In this document: positions 18,004 through 26,574 of the stretch, piece after piece | How positions within the stretch are numbered: the first letter of the stretch is position 1 | Layout of the letters: each line of letters starts with the position of its first letter | Assembly (NCBI RefSeq): GCF_025345565.1 | Contig: NZ_CP054475.1 | Span: forward strand, 3,124,006 to 3,188,005 | Direction of reading: 5' to 3' | Length of the DNA: 64,000 nucleotides | Origin: Thalassolituus hydrocarboniclasticus | GTDB lineage: Bacteria > Pseudomonadota > Gammaproteobacteria > Pseudomonadales > Oceanobacteraceae | Notes under the pieces: generated by a model | Database searches by the model: none | Told to the model about the DNA's origin: nothing | What the model saw: the letters and a program-made list of their open reading frames with translations, nothing else | Translations under genes and position numbers: made by a program

Positions 18004-18392
18004 CTGTAAAAAATGCATCCATTCTGCTTGCTCACGGCAGCAGCGATCCGCACTGGCTGGCACCGTTTGAACAATTGCTGGAACGTATCCGCACGCGACT
18101 GGACAATCCTCAGGCCCGGGCCGAGCTGGCTTATATGGAACTGGCGGAACCCTCACTGCAAAGCCAGGTACGCAGCCTGGCCGACGAGGGCTATGGTCAT
18201 ATTGATGTATTACCGCTGTTCTTTGCTGCCGGGCGCCACCTGCGCAAAGACGTACCGGCAATGCTGGACAACCTGCAACGCCAGCTGCAACAGGAAGGCA
18301 GAGATATCAGCATTACGCTGCATCCTCCGGTCGGACTTGAACCCGAAGTGGCCGATGCCATCAGTCAGGTTGTGGTAAGACAGCTGCAGTAA
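18000..18392 (+). CDS. cbiX: CbiX-type sirohydrochlorin chelatase
   Basis: A 130-residue single-domain chelatase of the CbiX-small type, which inserts Co or Fe/Ni into sirohydrochlorin in siroheme or cobalamin synthesis. The start region ASILLAHGSSDPHWLAPFE contains the metal-binding His of the HGS motif. The second site is in IDVLPLFFAAGRHLRKDVP (GxHxxxD). It works as a homodimer. It overlaps the preceding flavoprotein gene. No other siroheme or anaerobic B12 genes are near, so pathway assignment is open. Confidence 0.88.
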   Translation: MTVKNASILLAHGSSDPHWLAPFEQLLERIRTRLDNPQARAELAYMELAEPSLQSQVRSLADEGYGHIDVLPLFFAAGRHLRKDVPAMLDNLQRQLQQEGRDISITLHPPVGLEPEVADAISQVVVRQLQ

Positions 18393-18405
18393 TCACTGAG
18401 CAAAC

Positions 18406-18445
18406 AGTGCCGGTACTTGCGGTTCCGGCACTCTTTTCCTTTATT
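18406..18445 (+). terminator. Terminator after cbiX
   Basis: AGTGCCGG (18406-18413) pairs with CCGGCACT (18425-18432), followed by a T-rich tail CTTTTCCTTTATT. It ends the flavoprotein-cbiX transcript. A pyrimidine-rich stretch continues to about 18505. Confidence 0.8.
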
Positions 18446-18634
18446 CCGCCTCTTCTCCTTCCCTGGCTCGCCCCTTTCTTTTCTTCTCCTCTCCCTTGCG
18501 CCTGTCAGCTGCTTCATCGTCGCAGAGACCCGTTCACTTTCAGCTTCCCTGCGCTGGGCTATGGTGACATATCCGGCGTTTATCAGTGAGCTGCGTCCGC
18601 AGCAACAATAAAAGACTTCTTTAAAATCATAATC
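18446..18634. other. Gene-free stretch with a polypyrimidine tract
   Basis: No coding signal is convincing. From about 18431 to 18505 the plus strand is almost entirely C and T, broken by only a few purines. The rest, up to 18634, becomes AT-rich towards the operon promoter. I see no RNA gene. Confidence 0.5.
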
Positions 18635-18733
18635 TTATACATAAACAAGAAAATATTATACAAAGGTGATTGACTTGTAGAACCTGATGGCGCCAGAATC
18701 ATCCTATACACAGAACGATGCAAAGGTTATACA
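18635..18733 (+). promoter_or_regulatory. Clustered TTATACA motifs and promoter of the photolyase/lipid operon
   Basis: Within 99 bases there are TTATACA at 18635-18641, 18656-18662 and 18727-18733, plus CTATACA at 18704-18710. The first two are 21 bases apart and the last two 23 bases apart, about two helical turns. After the second copy, TGTAGAA at 18676-18682 makes a near-palindrome with a 13-base spacer. TTGACT (18670-18675) and CAGAAT (18694-18699), 18 bases apart, are a plausible promoter inside this cluster. The last copy lies between the ribosome site and the start codon at 18736. Binding by the operon's own MerR-like regulator is inferred. Confidence 0.55.
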
Positions 18734-18735
18734 TT

Positions 18736-19731
18736 ATGGCTCAGCAGCATCCGGTAAAAATCTCAGATAACAGCACCCGCATCCCGGTTGGCATCAGTGC
18801 CTGCCTTATGGGGCAGGCGGTACGCTTTAATGGCTCACACAAACGCTCCCGTTTCTGCACCGACACCCTGAGTCAGTACTTTGACTTTGTATCCATCTGT
18901 CCCGAAGTCGCCATTGGTATGGGCACACCCCGTGAGCCTATCCGTCTGGTCAGCGAACATGCCGCCGACAGCAACGTCCGCGCCGTCGGAGTGACTGACA
19001 GCAGCATCGATGTTACCGATGCACTGGCGCAATACGGTGCCCGCCAGGCGCAGCAACAGCAGCATCTGTGCGGCTATATCTTTATGCAGAAGAGCCCAAG
19101 CTGTGGCTTGTTTGGTGTCAAACGCTATCTGGCCAATGGTCACCCGGAAGGCAGTGTGCGGGGGATCTACGCCGACGCATTCTGCAAAGCACATCCGTTA
19201 TTGCCAGTGGAAGAAGCAGGCCGCCTTAATGATGCAGTGCTGCGCGAAAATTTTATGACCCGCGTCTTCGCTTACCACGACTGGCAACAGTTTCAGGCTG
19301 CGGGAATTACCCGCAAAGGTCTGATTAATTTCCACTCGCGTTATAAATATCTGGTCATGGCTCACAGCCTGCTGCATTACAAAAGCATGGGCCGGCTGCT
19401 GGCCAATTTACGCGATGGCAATCTGCATATGCTGGCGCAGGACTATTTTGTGCAGTTAATGACGGCACTGGCCAAGCCAGCCAGCCGTAAAATGCACACC
19501 AATACCCTGATGCATTTACAGGGTTACCTGAAGCAACTGATTTCTGCCAGTGATAAAGCCGAACTCAGTGAGATCATTAACCAGTACCGTCAGGGGATTA
19601 TTCCGCTGGTCGTGCCGCTGACATTACTTAAGCATCACCTGAACCGCCACGGAGATATCAATAAATACGCCTGCCAGCAGGTGTATCTGAATCCTCATCC
19701 TTATGAACTCGGCTTACGGAATGCTTTATGA
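18736..19731 (+). CDS. DUF523-DUF1722 fusion protein (YbgA/TudS-like)
   Basis: The N-terminal half (about 1 to 160) is DUF523, the family of the Fe-S thiouracil desulfidase TudS. Three Cys in the expected places, GISACLMGQ, SICPEVAIGMGTPREP and KSPSCGLFG, could hold a 4Fe-4S cluster. The C-terminal half (about 190 to 325) is DUF1722, with NFMTRVFAYHDWQQF and FHSRYKYLVMAHS. This two-domain form is often found next to photolyase and MerR genes. Its role in the operon is unknown; thio-base or sulfur chemistry on nucleic acid is possible. I start at ATG 18736, nine bases after AAAGG; an in-frame ATG at 18718 has no site. It overlaps the regulator gene by four bases. Confidence 0.88.
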   Translation: MAQQHPVKISDNSTRIPVGISACLMGQAVRFNGSHKRSRFCTDTLSQYFDFVSICPEVAIGMGTPREPIRLVSEHAADSNVRAVGVTDSSIDVTDALAQYGARQAQQQQHLCGYIFMQKSPSCGLFGVKRYLANGHPEGSVRGIYADAFCKAHPLLPVEEAGRLNDAVLRENFMTRVFAYHDWQQFQAAGITRKGLINFHSRYKYLVMAHSLLHYKSMGRLLANLRDGNLHMLAQDYFVQLMTALAKPASRKMHTNTLMHLQGYLKQLISASDKAELSEIINQYRQGIIPLVVPLTLLKHHLNRHGDINKYACQQVYLNPHPYELGLRNAL

Positions 19732-20645
19732 GCCGCATGGATGAACGCGGTACCTATCCTATCCGGGAATTTGCCCGCCTTACCGGAGTTAATCCGGTAA
19801 CTTTGCGTGCATGGGAGCGGCGCTACGGCATTATTCGCCCGGAACGTACAGAAAAAGGTCACCGCTTTTACACCGATGAGCATATTCAGCATGTACGCCA
19901 TATTCTTTACTGGCTCGATCAGGGTTATCCGATCCGTCAGGTAAAGCTGCTGCTGAAAGAAGGTCCGGAACATGCAGAACATAACGACGACTGGTCAAAC
20001 CAGCAGCAACAGATAATCCGTGCTGCACAACACCTGAATACGCAGCATCTGGATGAATTATGGAATGCCGGGTTTTCCAGCTACCCGCTGGCGGTGTATT
20101 ACGAACGCTGCCTGTCTCCGGTGCTGCACTTCATGCGCAGCAGTAACACCCCCCATGTTGTTACCCACGCATTTGAACATCTTTTAAAGCGAAAATTCGG
20201 AGCCATGCTGCTGCAGCAACAACGTCACAACAGAGGGCCGGTTTTACTGCTTGCCACAAACCATGAGCATGCAGAAATTGAAACCCTTGCCTGTGCCTGC
20301 GCCCTCGGTGCTGCAGAATTCCGGGTTGAATATTTTGGCCCGCATCCGACACCTGCCGAACTCGATATGGTGCTGACAATGACTCCGGCTGATAACGTCT
20401 GGATTCACTTCCACCCATTAATTCCTGCGCAGCAAAAACAGTGGCAGCAATATCTTGCAGCCTGTCAGCTGCCGCATTTTCTTTCGGGTGCCATGCCTGA
20501 TACCAGCGTTAACGAAAATCACGCCCAGACATTAATCAGACTGCCAGAGCAGCTGTCGCGTCAGGTAAGACGCTTTATCACCGACAGCGCCTCACGCAGC
20601 AGAGTTTACGCAGAAAATAACACCCATAGCGGAGGTTTCCATTGA
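19728..20645 (+). CDS. MerR-family regulator of the LitR/CarH type with degenerate cobalamin domain
   Basis: A 305-residue transcription factor. Residues 10 to 79 are a MerR winged helix (YPIREFARLTGVNPVTLRAW, then RRYGIIRPER). The rest resembles the helical cap and Rossmann-type B12 domain of CarH/LitR light sensors. EH at 150-151 matches the cap EH pair, but the Trp expected ten residues earlier is absent. In the stretch NHEHAEIE (178-185) the usual HEIG-like corrin-ligand pattern reads as AEIE when EI is aligned, so axial ligation is doubtful. This fits cobalamin-independent (class II) LitR proteins, which respond to light with a partner. Its position inside the photolyase operon and the TTATACA cluster upstream suggest autoregulation. 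It overlaps both neighbours. Confidence 0.87.
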   Translation: MSRMDERGTYPIREFARLTGVNPVTLRAWERRYGIIRPERTEKGHRFYTDEHIQHVRHILYWLDQGYPIRQVKLLLKEGPEHAEHNDDWSNQQQQIIRAAQHLNTQHLDELWNAGFSSYPLAVYYERCLSPVLHFMRSSNTPHVVTHAFEHLLKRKFGAMLLQQQRHNRGPVLLLATNHEHAEIETLACACALGAAEFRVEYFGPHPTPAELDMVLTMTPADNVWIHFHPLIPAQQKQWQQYLAACQLPHFLSGAMPDTSVNENHAQTLIRLPEQLSRQVRRFITDSASRSRVYAENNTHSGGFH

Positions 20646-22108
20646 CTCAGTTAGTATGGTTCCGCAGTGATTTACGCACACGGGATAACCCTGCGCTCTG
20701 GCATGCCTGCAAGCATATTGAAGAAGGCGTGGTCGGCGTGGTCTTTGTTACCCGTCAGCAATGGCTGCAGCACGGATTGGGGGAGCGGAAAATACAGCTG
20801 CTGGAAAATGCGATGCTGGCATTAAAGTCAGAGCTGGCGTCTCTCAATATTCCTTTGCTGATTCTTCCGGCCAACACCTTTGCAGATTGCAATCAGACTC
20901 TGCAGCGGCTCATTATTCAGCTCGATATCCGTTCCGTTTCCTTCAATATTGAATACGAAGTAAACGAGCGTCGCCGCGATATAGAATTCGGCCGCTGGTG
21001 CCGTGAACAACAGGTTGAACTGTACAAGTTTCATGACCAGTGCGTTGTTCCTCCGGGAGAAGTTCGGACCAAACAGGGTCAGCCCTTTAAAGTTTTCACA
21101 CCATTCAAGCGCGCCTGGATTCAGCAGGCGGAAGACATCATGGCCGCCCCTCTGCCACAGCCCGGGCCATGCGAAAAAAATATTCAGGCCCCTCTGATTG
21201 CCCTGATTAACGCTCAGGCCAGCCTGTCTCTCAATACAGACCCGATAACCGCCAGCGCCGATCCGCTCTGGCCGGTAAGCGAAGAAGAAGCCCACCTGCG
21301 GCTGAATAACTTTGCTTATGAACGTGGTATTGACTACAAAAAACTACGGGATTTTCCTGCTGAAGATATGACCAGCCGGCTGTCTGTGTACCTGTCGCTT
21401 GGCCTTATTTCTGCACGCCAATGTCTGCATGTGGCACTTGACCGGAATAATGGCCTTTTCAGCGGTGGAAAACCGGGATTTGACTGCTGGATCAGCGAAT
21501 TAATATGGCGTGAGTTCTATCGCCACCTGCTGGTTGCGTTTCCGCAATTGTGTAAACACAAAGCATTTAAACCCGAAACTGAGCAGGTCTGCTGGCGCGA
21601 CAGCGAGGCAGATTTTCAGGCCTGGTGTGAAGGGCGCACCGGCTATCCCATTGTCGACGCTGCGCAGAAACAACTGCTGCAGGAAGGCTGGATGCATAAC
21701 CGTCTGCGCATGATCAGCGCGATGTTTTTAACCAAACATCTGCTTATTGACTGGCGTAAAGGTGAGGCCTTTTTCAATAAATGGCTGCTGGATGCAGACC
21801 TGGCCTCCAATAATGGCGGCTGGCAATGGAGCGCATCAACCGGTGCCGATGGTGTTCCCTATTTCCGCATTTTTAATCCGACAACACAATCACAACGCTT
21901 TGATGCAGAAGGGCAATTTATTGTCCGTTATTTGCCGGAGCTGACACCTCTTCCTGCAGCGGCACGCCATCAGCCCGATAGCCTGCAGCGTCAACGCTGT
22001 GGTTATCCGCAAGCTGTTGTAGAACATAAATTTGCCCGCCAACGGGCACTGGATGCTTTTAAACAGACACTAACCGCGGCCGACGCCGGAGATAACAATG
22101 ACGAATAA
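20642..22108 (+). CDS. phrB: Deoxyribodipyrimidine photolyase (CPD class I)
   Basis: A 488-residue flavoprotein that splits cyclobutane pyrimidine dimers with blue light. The N-terminal antenna domain starts TQLVWFRSDLRTRDNPALWH. The FAD domain has SELIWREFYRHLL, GRTGYPIVDAAQKQLLQEG, MHNRLRMISAMFLTKHLLIDW and the signature NGGWQWSASTGADGVPYFRI, with the electron-transfer Trp residues. Length and motifs fit E. coli PhrB-type enzymes rather than cryptochrome-DASH. The start is TTG at 20642, six bases after GGAGG, and overlaps the stop of the regulator gene. The end overlaps the desaturase gene by 11 bases. Confidence 0.95.
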   Translation: MTQLVWFRSDLRTRDNPALWHACKHIEEGVVGVVFVTRQQWLQHGLGERKIQLLENAMLALKSELASLNIPLLILPANTFADCNQTLQRLIIQLDIRSVSFNIEYEVNERRRDIEFGRWCREQQVELYKFHDQCVVPPGEVRTKQGQPFKVFTPFKRAWIQQAEDIMAAPLPQPGPCEKNIQAPLIALINAQASLSLNTDPITASADPLWPVSEEEAHLRLNNFAYERGIDYKKLRDFPAEDMTSRLSVYLSLGLISARQCLHVALDRNNGLFSGGKPGFDCWISELIWREFYRHLLVAFPQLCKHKAFKPETEQVCWRDSEADFQAWCEGRTGYPIVDAAQKQLLQEGWMHNRLRMISAMFLTKHLLIDWRKGEAFFNKWLLDADLASNNGGWQWSASTGADGVPYFRIFNPTTQSQRFDAEGQFIVRYLPELTPLPAAARHQPDSLQRQRCGYPQAVVEHKFARQRALDAFKQTLTAADAGDNNDE

Positions 22109-23090
22109 GGACGCATCAGGCTCAGAGCAGCTCCCTAACAGGAGTGCCTTGCGCACGAATATTATTCGCTGGTTTGATTCTGAGATCAGCAGTAACGAAG
22201 ACATGAGCAGTACAGAATTCAACTGGTTGCGTGTCATGCCTTTTATCATTCTTCATCTGCTCTGTTTGCTGGCATTTTTTCTGCCGGTCAGCACCACCGC
22301 GATTACTTTCTGCTTTGTTTTATACTGGCTGCGCCTTTTTGCTATTACCGCATTTTATCATCGCTATTTTTCTCATCGCGCATACAAAACCAACCGCTTC
22401 TGGCAGTTTATCTTTGCCCTGCTGGGCAATATGGCGGCACAACGCGGTCCGCTGTGGTGGGCGGCTCATCACCGCGCACACCATCAGCATGCCGACACTG
22501 ATGAAGACCTGCACTCACCGGTTAAACGCGGGTTCTGGTGGAGTCATCTGGGCTGGTTCACCTGTGACGCTTCTTTCCGTACCCAGCACCACCGCATTAA
22601 AGACTTTTCGCGTTTTCCGGAACTGCGCTGGCTGAACAGATACGACAGCTTTGCACCATTACTGCTTATTGCCTTGCTGTTTATTGCCGGAGAATGGCTG
22701 GCTGCTGCGGCTCCGGAATTAAATACCAACGGCTTGCAACTGGTTGTCTGGGGATTCTTTATCTCCACAGTATTACTGTTTCACTCTACCGTCACCATTA
22801 ATTCGCTGGGACATATATGGGGTAAAAAGCGTTTTCAGACCAAAGATGAAAGTCGTAACAACGCCTTTCTGGCACTGCTCACACTCGGCGAAGGCTGGCA
22901 CAACAATCATCACCGCTGGGCGGTATCAGCCCGTCAGGGTTTCTATTGGTGGGAGCTGGATATTACCTATCTGATTCTGAAAATGATGAGCTGGGTTGGC
23001 ATTGTTCATGATCTGAATCCAGTACCTGCCCATGTACTGGCCGAAGGTCGTTTTCCTGCTCAGCACAAGACTGCGGAGAAATCATCTTGA
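22098..23090 (+). CDS. Membrane fatty-acid desaturase (acyl-CoA/acyl-lipid delta-9 type)
   Basis: A 330-residue membrane di-iron desaturase. The three histidine boxes are H88RYFSH93, H125RAHH129 and H268NNHH272, in the order and spacing of stearoyl-CoA-type desaturases. Hydrophobic segments lie at about 45 to 90, 102 to 115, 185 to 205 and 215 to 235. It would introduce a double bond into membrane acyl chains. In this operon it could supply the unsaturated substrate for the Cfa-type methyltransferase. Start ATG 22098 has GGAG upstream and lies inside the end of phrB; the stop overlaps the next start. Confidence 0.92.
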   Translation: MTNKDASGSEQLPNRSALRTNIIRWFDSEISSNEDMSSTEFNWLRVMPFIILHLLCLLAFFLPVSTTAITFCFVLYWLRLFAITAFYHRYFSHRAYKTNRFWQFIFALLGNMAAQRGPLWWAAHHRAHHQHADTDEDLHSPVKRGFWWSHLGWFTCDASFRTQHHRIKDFSRFPELRWLNRYDSFAPLLLIALLFIAGEWLAAAAPELNTNGLQLVVWGFFISTVLLFHSTVTINSLGHIWGKKRFQTKDESRNNAFLALLTLGEGWHNNHHRWAVSARQGFYWWELDITYLILKMMSWVGIVHDLNPVPAHVLAEGRFPAQHKTAEKSS

Positions 23091-23536
23091 ACACCCAGAA
23101 AAGTCTGTTACAGAGCAGTGAGACTGAACGCTTTCAGAATCTGTATCACGTCCTTAACCGTGATACCGTTTCTGCTGATCTGCTTAAAACCTGTTATGCC
23201 GACAGCATTATGTTTTGCGATCCGTTTCATGAAATACAAGGTATCGATGCGCTTACTGACTATTTCACGGCGATGTACAGCAATGTTAATCATATCGACT
23301 TTATTTTTACCAACTGCTGGCATCAGACAGAACGCAGCATGTTGCGCTGGACAATGAATTTCCGTCATCCGCGTTTGCGCCACGGCGACCTTATCAGTGT
23401 CGAAGGCTGCAGTGAGCTGCGCTGGGAAAATGACCGTATTGTTTACCATCGTGATTTCTTCGATGCCGGGGCAATGCTGTATGAAAACATTCCCTTATTT
23501 GGCTGGGCGATCCGCAAGCTGAAGGAGCGTATGTAA
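23087..23536 (+). CDS. SnoaL-like (NTF2 fold) protein
   Basis: A 149-residue protein of the nuclear transport factor 2/SnoaL-like type, with the helix-rich start RFQNLYHVLN, then CYADSIMFCDPFHEIQGIDALTDYFTAMY and later beta strands (ISVEGCSELRWENDRIVYHRDFFDAG). Members are small enzymes or binding proteins with a conical pocket. In photolyase/lipid clusters a protein of this type is a common companion, function unknown. The start is TTG 23087 behind GGAG at eight bases, overlapping the desaturase stop. The SDR start overlaps its stop. Confidence 0.82.
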   Translation: MNTQKSLLQSSETERFQNLYHVLNRDTVSADLLKTCYADSIMFCDPFHEIQGIDALTDYFTAMYSNVNHIDFIFTNCWHQTERSMLRWTMNFRHPRLRHGDLISVEGCSELRWENDRIVYHRDFFDAGAMLYENIPLFGWAIRKLKERM

Positions 23537-24357
23537 TGAATAACAGGAAACTTTCAGCGGCCGATAATTCACTGCCCTTGTCCGCACAGATCATCTGGCT
23601 GACCGGCGCATCCAGTGGTATCGGTGAGGCTCTGGTGCATGCACTTCAGGCGCAATGCCAGCAGCTGATTATCAGTGCACGCAATGCTGAAGCGTTGCAG
23701 CGGCTGGCTGATCAATACAGTAACGTCAGCATCCAGGCTGCAGATATAACCGATGCCGGACAAATGTTGTCAGCTGCTGAAGCCATCGGCGATCAGTTTG
23801 GCCGTATCGACACATTAATAGCCAATGCCGGGACCTGTGAATATGTCGACGTCGACAACTTTGACAGCGCGTTAATCCGGCGTGTACTTGAGACCAACTT
23901 CTTTGGATTGGTTAATACCGTTCAGGCAGCATTGCCATTACTGGAAAAAAGCCAGCGCGGCCTGATTGCCGGCATGAGCAGCAGCGTTACCTGGCTGGCC
24001 ATGCCCCGCGCCCAGGCGTACGGCGCCAGCAAAGCCGCCGTGCGTCATTTCCTCGAATGCATGCAGGCTGATCTGAAACACAAAGGCATCGATGTCAGTA
24101 TCATTTCTCCGGGATTCGTCCAGACACCACTGACTGACCGTAATGATTTCCCTATGCCGGGAAAAATAGATTCTTCCGAAGCGGCTGACATTATTGTTAA
24201 AGGGATACGCAAACGCAGCCTCGAAATACGCTTTCCGTTTATGTTCACACTTGTGCTCAGACTTATAGGATCACTTCCTGCATCCCTGCGTCTGAAAGTC
24301 ACCAGCGCCATGGCACGTAACGAAAAATCAGAAAAAACCGGAGATCAGCAGAAATGA
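23536..24357 (+). CDS. Short-chain dehydrogenase/reductase
   Basis: A 273-residue classical SDR. The NAD(P) motif is ITWL-like IIWLTGASSGIGEALVHAL (TGASSGIG), with NAG in TLIANAGTCEY. The catalytic residues are S (in GMSSSVTWLAM) and Y-x-x-x-K (AYGASKAAV). The C-terminal LVLRLIGSLPASLRLKVTSA may bind lipid or membrane. The substrate is unknown; an acyl or carbonyl intermediate of the lipid pathway is inferred from context. AAGGAG precedes the start, which overlaps the previous stop (TAATG). The next gene overlaps by four bases. Confidence 0.9.
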   Translation: MNNRKLSAADNSLPLSAQIIWLTGASSGIGEALVHALQAQCQQLIISARNAEALQRLADQYSNVSIQAADITDAGQMLSAAEAIGDQFGRIDTLIANAGTCEYVDVDNFDSALIRRVLETNFFGLVNTVQAALPLLEKSQRGLIAGMSSSVTWLAMPRAQAYGASKAAVRHFLECMQADLKHKGIDVSIISPGFVQTPLTDRNDFPMPGKIDSSEAADIIVKGIRKRSLEIRFPFMFTLVLRLIGSLPASLRLKVTSAMARNEKSEKTGDQQK

Positions 24358-25613
24358 AAGAACGTATCGCAGTTATTGGCTCCGGAATTTCCGGCCTTAC
24401 ATGTGCCTGGCTTTTACGTGAAAAGTACGACATTCATCTTTATGAAGCTGGTGATTATCTTGGTGGTCATACACAAACCAACGATATTGAGGTTGAGGGT
24501 AAAACATACCCGGTTAACAGCGGATTTATTGTTTTTAACGACTGGACTTATCCCAACTTCATTCGTTTGATGGACCGCTTGGGAGTTGCATCAGAAAACT
24601 CCGATATGAGTTTCAGTGTAAAATGTGAGCGCTCGAACATGGAATATAATGGTCACTCTCTTGATTCTTTGTTTGCCCAGCGCAGTAATATTTTCAACCT
24701 GCGTTTCCTGTGGATGATCCGCGATATTCTGAAGTTCAACAAAGAAACCCGGGCTGAACTGGCGTCCGGTGAAATAAGCGATAGTGAAACGCTGGGTGAG
24801 TACCTGCAGCGAAAAGGCTACAGCGATTATTTCCGCCGTTATTACATCATCCCCATGGGCGCCGCGATCTGGTCCGCCAGCGAAGCGATGATGATGGATT
24901 TTCCTCTGTATTTCTTCCTGCGCTTTTTCAATAACCACGGCATGCTCAGCGTTGATGACCGTCCACAGTGGAAAGTGATCAGTAATGGCTCTCAGAGTTA
25001 TGTTCGCCGCATCGAGCAGGATCTCAGCGCCGACCAGATTTACCTGAATACGGAAGTTACCCGTGTAGAACGCGATGATCAGGGTGCTACGATTTATTCT
25101 TGCCGTGGTGCAGAGCGTTACTCACAGGTCATTTTTGCCTGCCACAGCGATCAGGCGCTGAAAATGCTTTCTGCACCGACACCACAGGAACAGGAAATTC
25201 TCGCAGCCATCCCTTATAAAATGAATGATGTGGTACTGCATACCGACAGCAGCATCCTGCCTGAAAGTAAAAAAGCCTGGGCGGCATGGAATTACCATAT
25301 TGGCTACAAAGCACAGGATACCGTTGCCGTTACTTATTACATGAACCGGCTGCAGAACTTCGATGATGCTCCGGTCGATTTTTGTGTAACGCTGAATAAA
25401 ACCGCTGATATTGATCCGAAAAAGATACTGCGCTCCTTCCGCTATGCTCATCCGGTATTCACTCTGGAAGGGATGGCGGCACAAAAACGCCATGCGGAAA
25501 TCAGTGGGCATAATAACAGCCACTTCTGTGGCGCTTACTGGTTCAATGGTTTTCACGAAGATGGTGTCAAAAGTGCTCTGCGTGTCACTGAAGCCCTCGG
25601 AGTCTCCCTGTGA
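24354..25613 (+). CDS. COG2907-type FAD-dependent amine oxidase-like protein
   Basis: A 419-residue flavoprotein of the amine-oxidase/desaturase fold. The FAD motif GSGISGLTCAWLL is at residues 9 to 21, then DYLGGHTQT and YPVNSGFIVFNDWTYPNF. These are signature blocks of the COG2907 group that is nearly always linked to DUF1365 and a Cfa-type methyltransferase. As I recall, such flavoproteins take part in furan and methyl-branched unsaturated fatty-acid synthesis in Rhodobacter; transfer of that role here is inference. Translation is coupled to the SDR gene (ATGA). Confidence 0.88.
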   Translation: MKERIAVIGSGISGLTCAWLLREKYDIHLYEAGDYLGGHTQTNDIEVEGKTYPVNSGFIVFNDWTYPNFIRLMDRLGVASENSDMSFSVKCERSNMEYNGHSLDSLFAQRSNIFNLRFLWMIRDILKFNKETRAELASGEISDSETLGEYLQRKGYSDYFRRYYIIPMGAAIWSASEAMMMDFPLYFFLRFFNNHGMLSVDDRPQWKVISNGSQSYVRRIEQDLSADQIYLNTEVTRVERDDQGATIYSCRGAERYSQVIFACHSDQALKMLSAPTPQEQEILAAIPYKMNDVVLHTDSSILPESKKAWAAWNYHIGYKAQDTVAVTYYMNRLQNFDDAPVDFCVTLNKTADIDPKKILRSFRYAHPVFTLEGMAAQKRHAEISGHNNSHFCGAYWFNGFHEDGVKSALRVTEALGVSL

Positions 25614-25659
25614 AATCAGCTTATGAAGATTCATCAGAATCAGTCCGGGGGATAAAGCC

Positions 25660-26574
25660 ATGATCCGGAACAGCGCCATATATACCGGCTGGGTGCGTCA
25701 TCGTCGCTTCACCTTTGTGGACAACATGCTGCGCTATAACGTTTTTATGGTCATGATCGATCTCGACGAGATTGATCAGGTTATGGATCTTCACCCTCTG
25801 TGGAAATCAGGAAAAAAAGGGGCGGCTCTGGTTCGCTTCTGCCGTGAGGATTACTTTGCCGCAGAGCAAAAAATATCCGATCAGGCATCTGACCTTAAAC
25901 GCCTTCTGGTCAATGCATTTTATCAGGAGTCTGGTGAGCGCGTAGAACGTATCAGCATGCTCACTAACCTGCGCACCTTCGGCTATCTGATTAATCCGGT
26001 CACTTTCTATTTTGGTTACCGGGCCGATGGCAGTCTTGCCGGAATCCTTGCTGAAATCACTAACACCCCCTGGGGAGAACGGTTTCATTACACATTAACA
26101 ACGGCAACGACAGCAACAGATACGTCTTTACCCTATCAGCAGAAAGCCATTGCACCACTGCGTCAGCTGAGCAGCCATACAGCCACAGGATTCAATGGCT
26201 ACGAATACCGCTTCAATAAAGATTTTCATGTATCGCCTTTTAATCCGATGTCAATGGAATACCGCTGGGTTATCCAAACTCCGGGAGAAGAGCTGCTGAT
26301 TCATATGGACACTTTTAATAAGGCGAACCAGGGCGACAAAGACTTTGATGCCACGATGAAACTGACGAGACATGATTTTTCCACAGCCATGATGTCGTCT
26401 GTTCTGTGGAAATTTCCCTTCATGACACTCAGGGTTTTGACCGGAATTTACTGGAATGCACTTAAGCTGTGGATCCGGCGATCACCATTTTATGATCATC
26501 CGGGAACCACCTCACCTGACGATATTTTTAATAATAAATCTGAGGCCAGATCTGGCCAGGAGAAAACACGATGA
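25660..26574 (+). CDS. DUF1365 family protein
   Basis: A 304-residue DUF1365 (COG3496) protein. The start [20 protein letters not shown] and the block [20 protein letters not shown] are the family hallmarks, with [18 protein letters not shown] further on. No signal peptide; a C-terminal amphipathic or membrane-touching helix is possible. Its activity is unproven, but it is always paired with the COG2907 flavoprotein and the Cfa-like methyltransferase. A GGGGGA lies before ATG 25660, after a 46-base gap, the longest in the operon. It overlaps the next gene by four bases. Confidence 0.88.
   Translation: MIRNSAIYTGWVRHRRFTFVDNMLRYNVFMVMIDLDEIDQVMDLHPLWKSGKKGAALVRFCREDYFAAEQKISDQASDLKRLLVNAFYQESGERVERISMLTNLRTFGYLINPVTFYFGYRADGSLAGILAEITNTPWGERFHYTLTTATTATDTSLPYQQKAIAPLRQLSSHTATGFNGYEYRFNKDFHVSPFNPMSMEYRWVIQTPGEELLIHMDTFNKANQGDKDFDATMKLTRHDFSTAMMSSVLWKFPFMTLRVLTGIYWNALKLWIRRSPFYDHPGTTSPDDIFNNKSEARSGQEKTR

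Noticed and set aside
18407-18611. Short frames in the pyrimidine-rich gap
   Set aside because: They reflect a C/T-rich tract (Pro, Ser, Leu codons) and begin in a terminator; no ribosome site.
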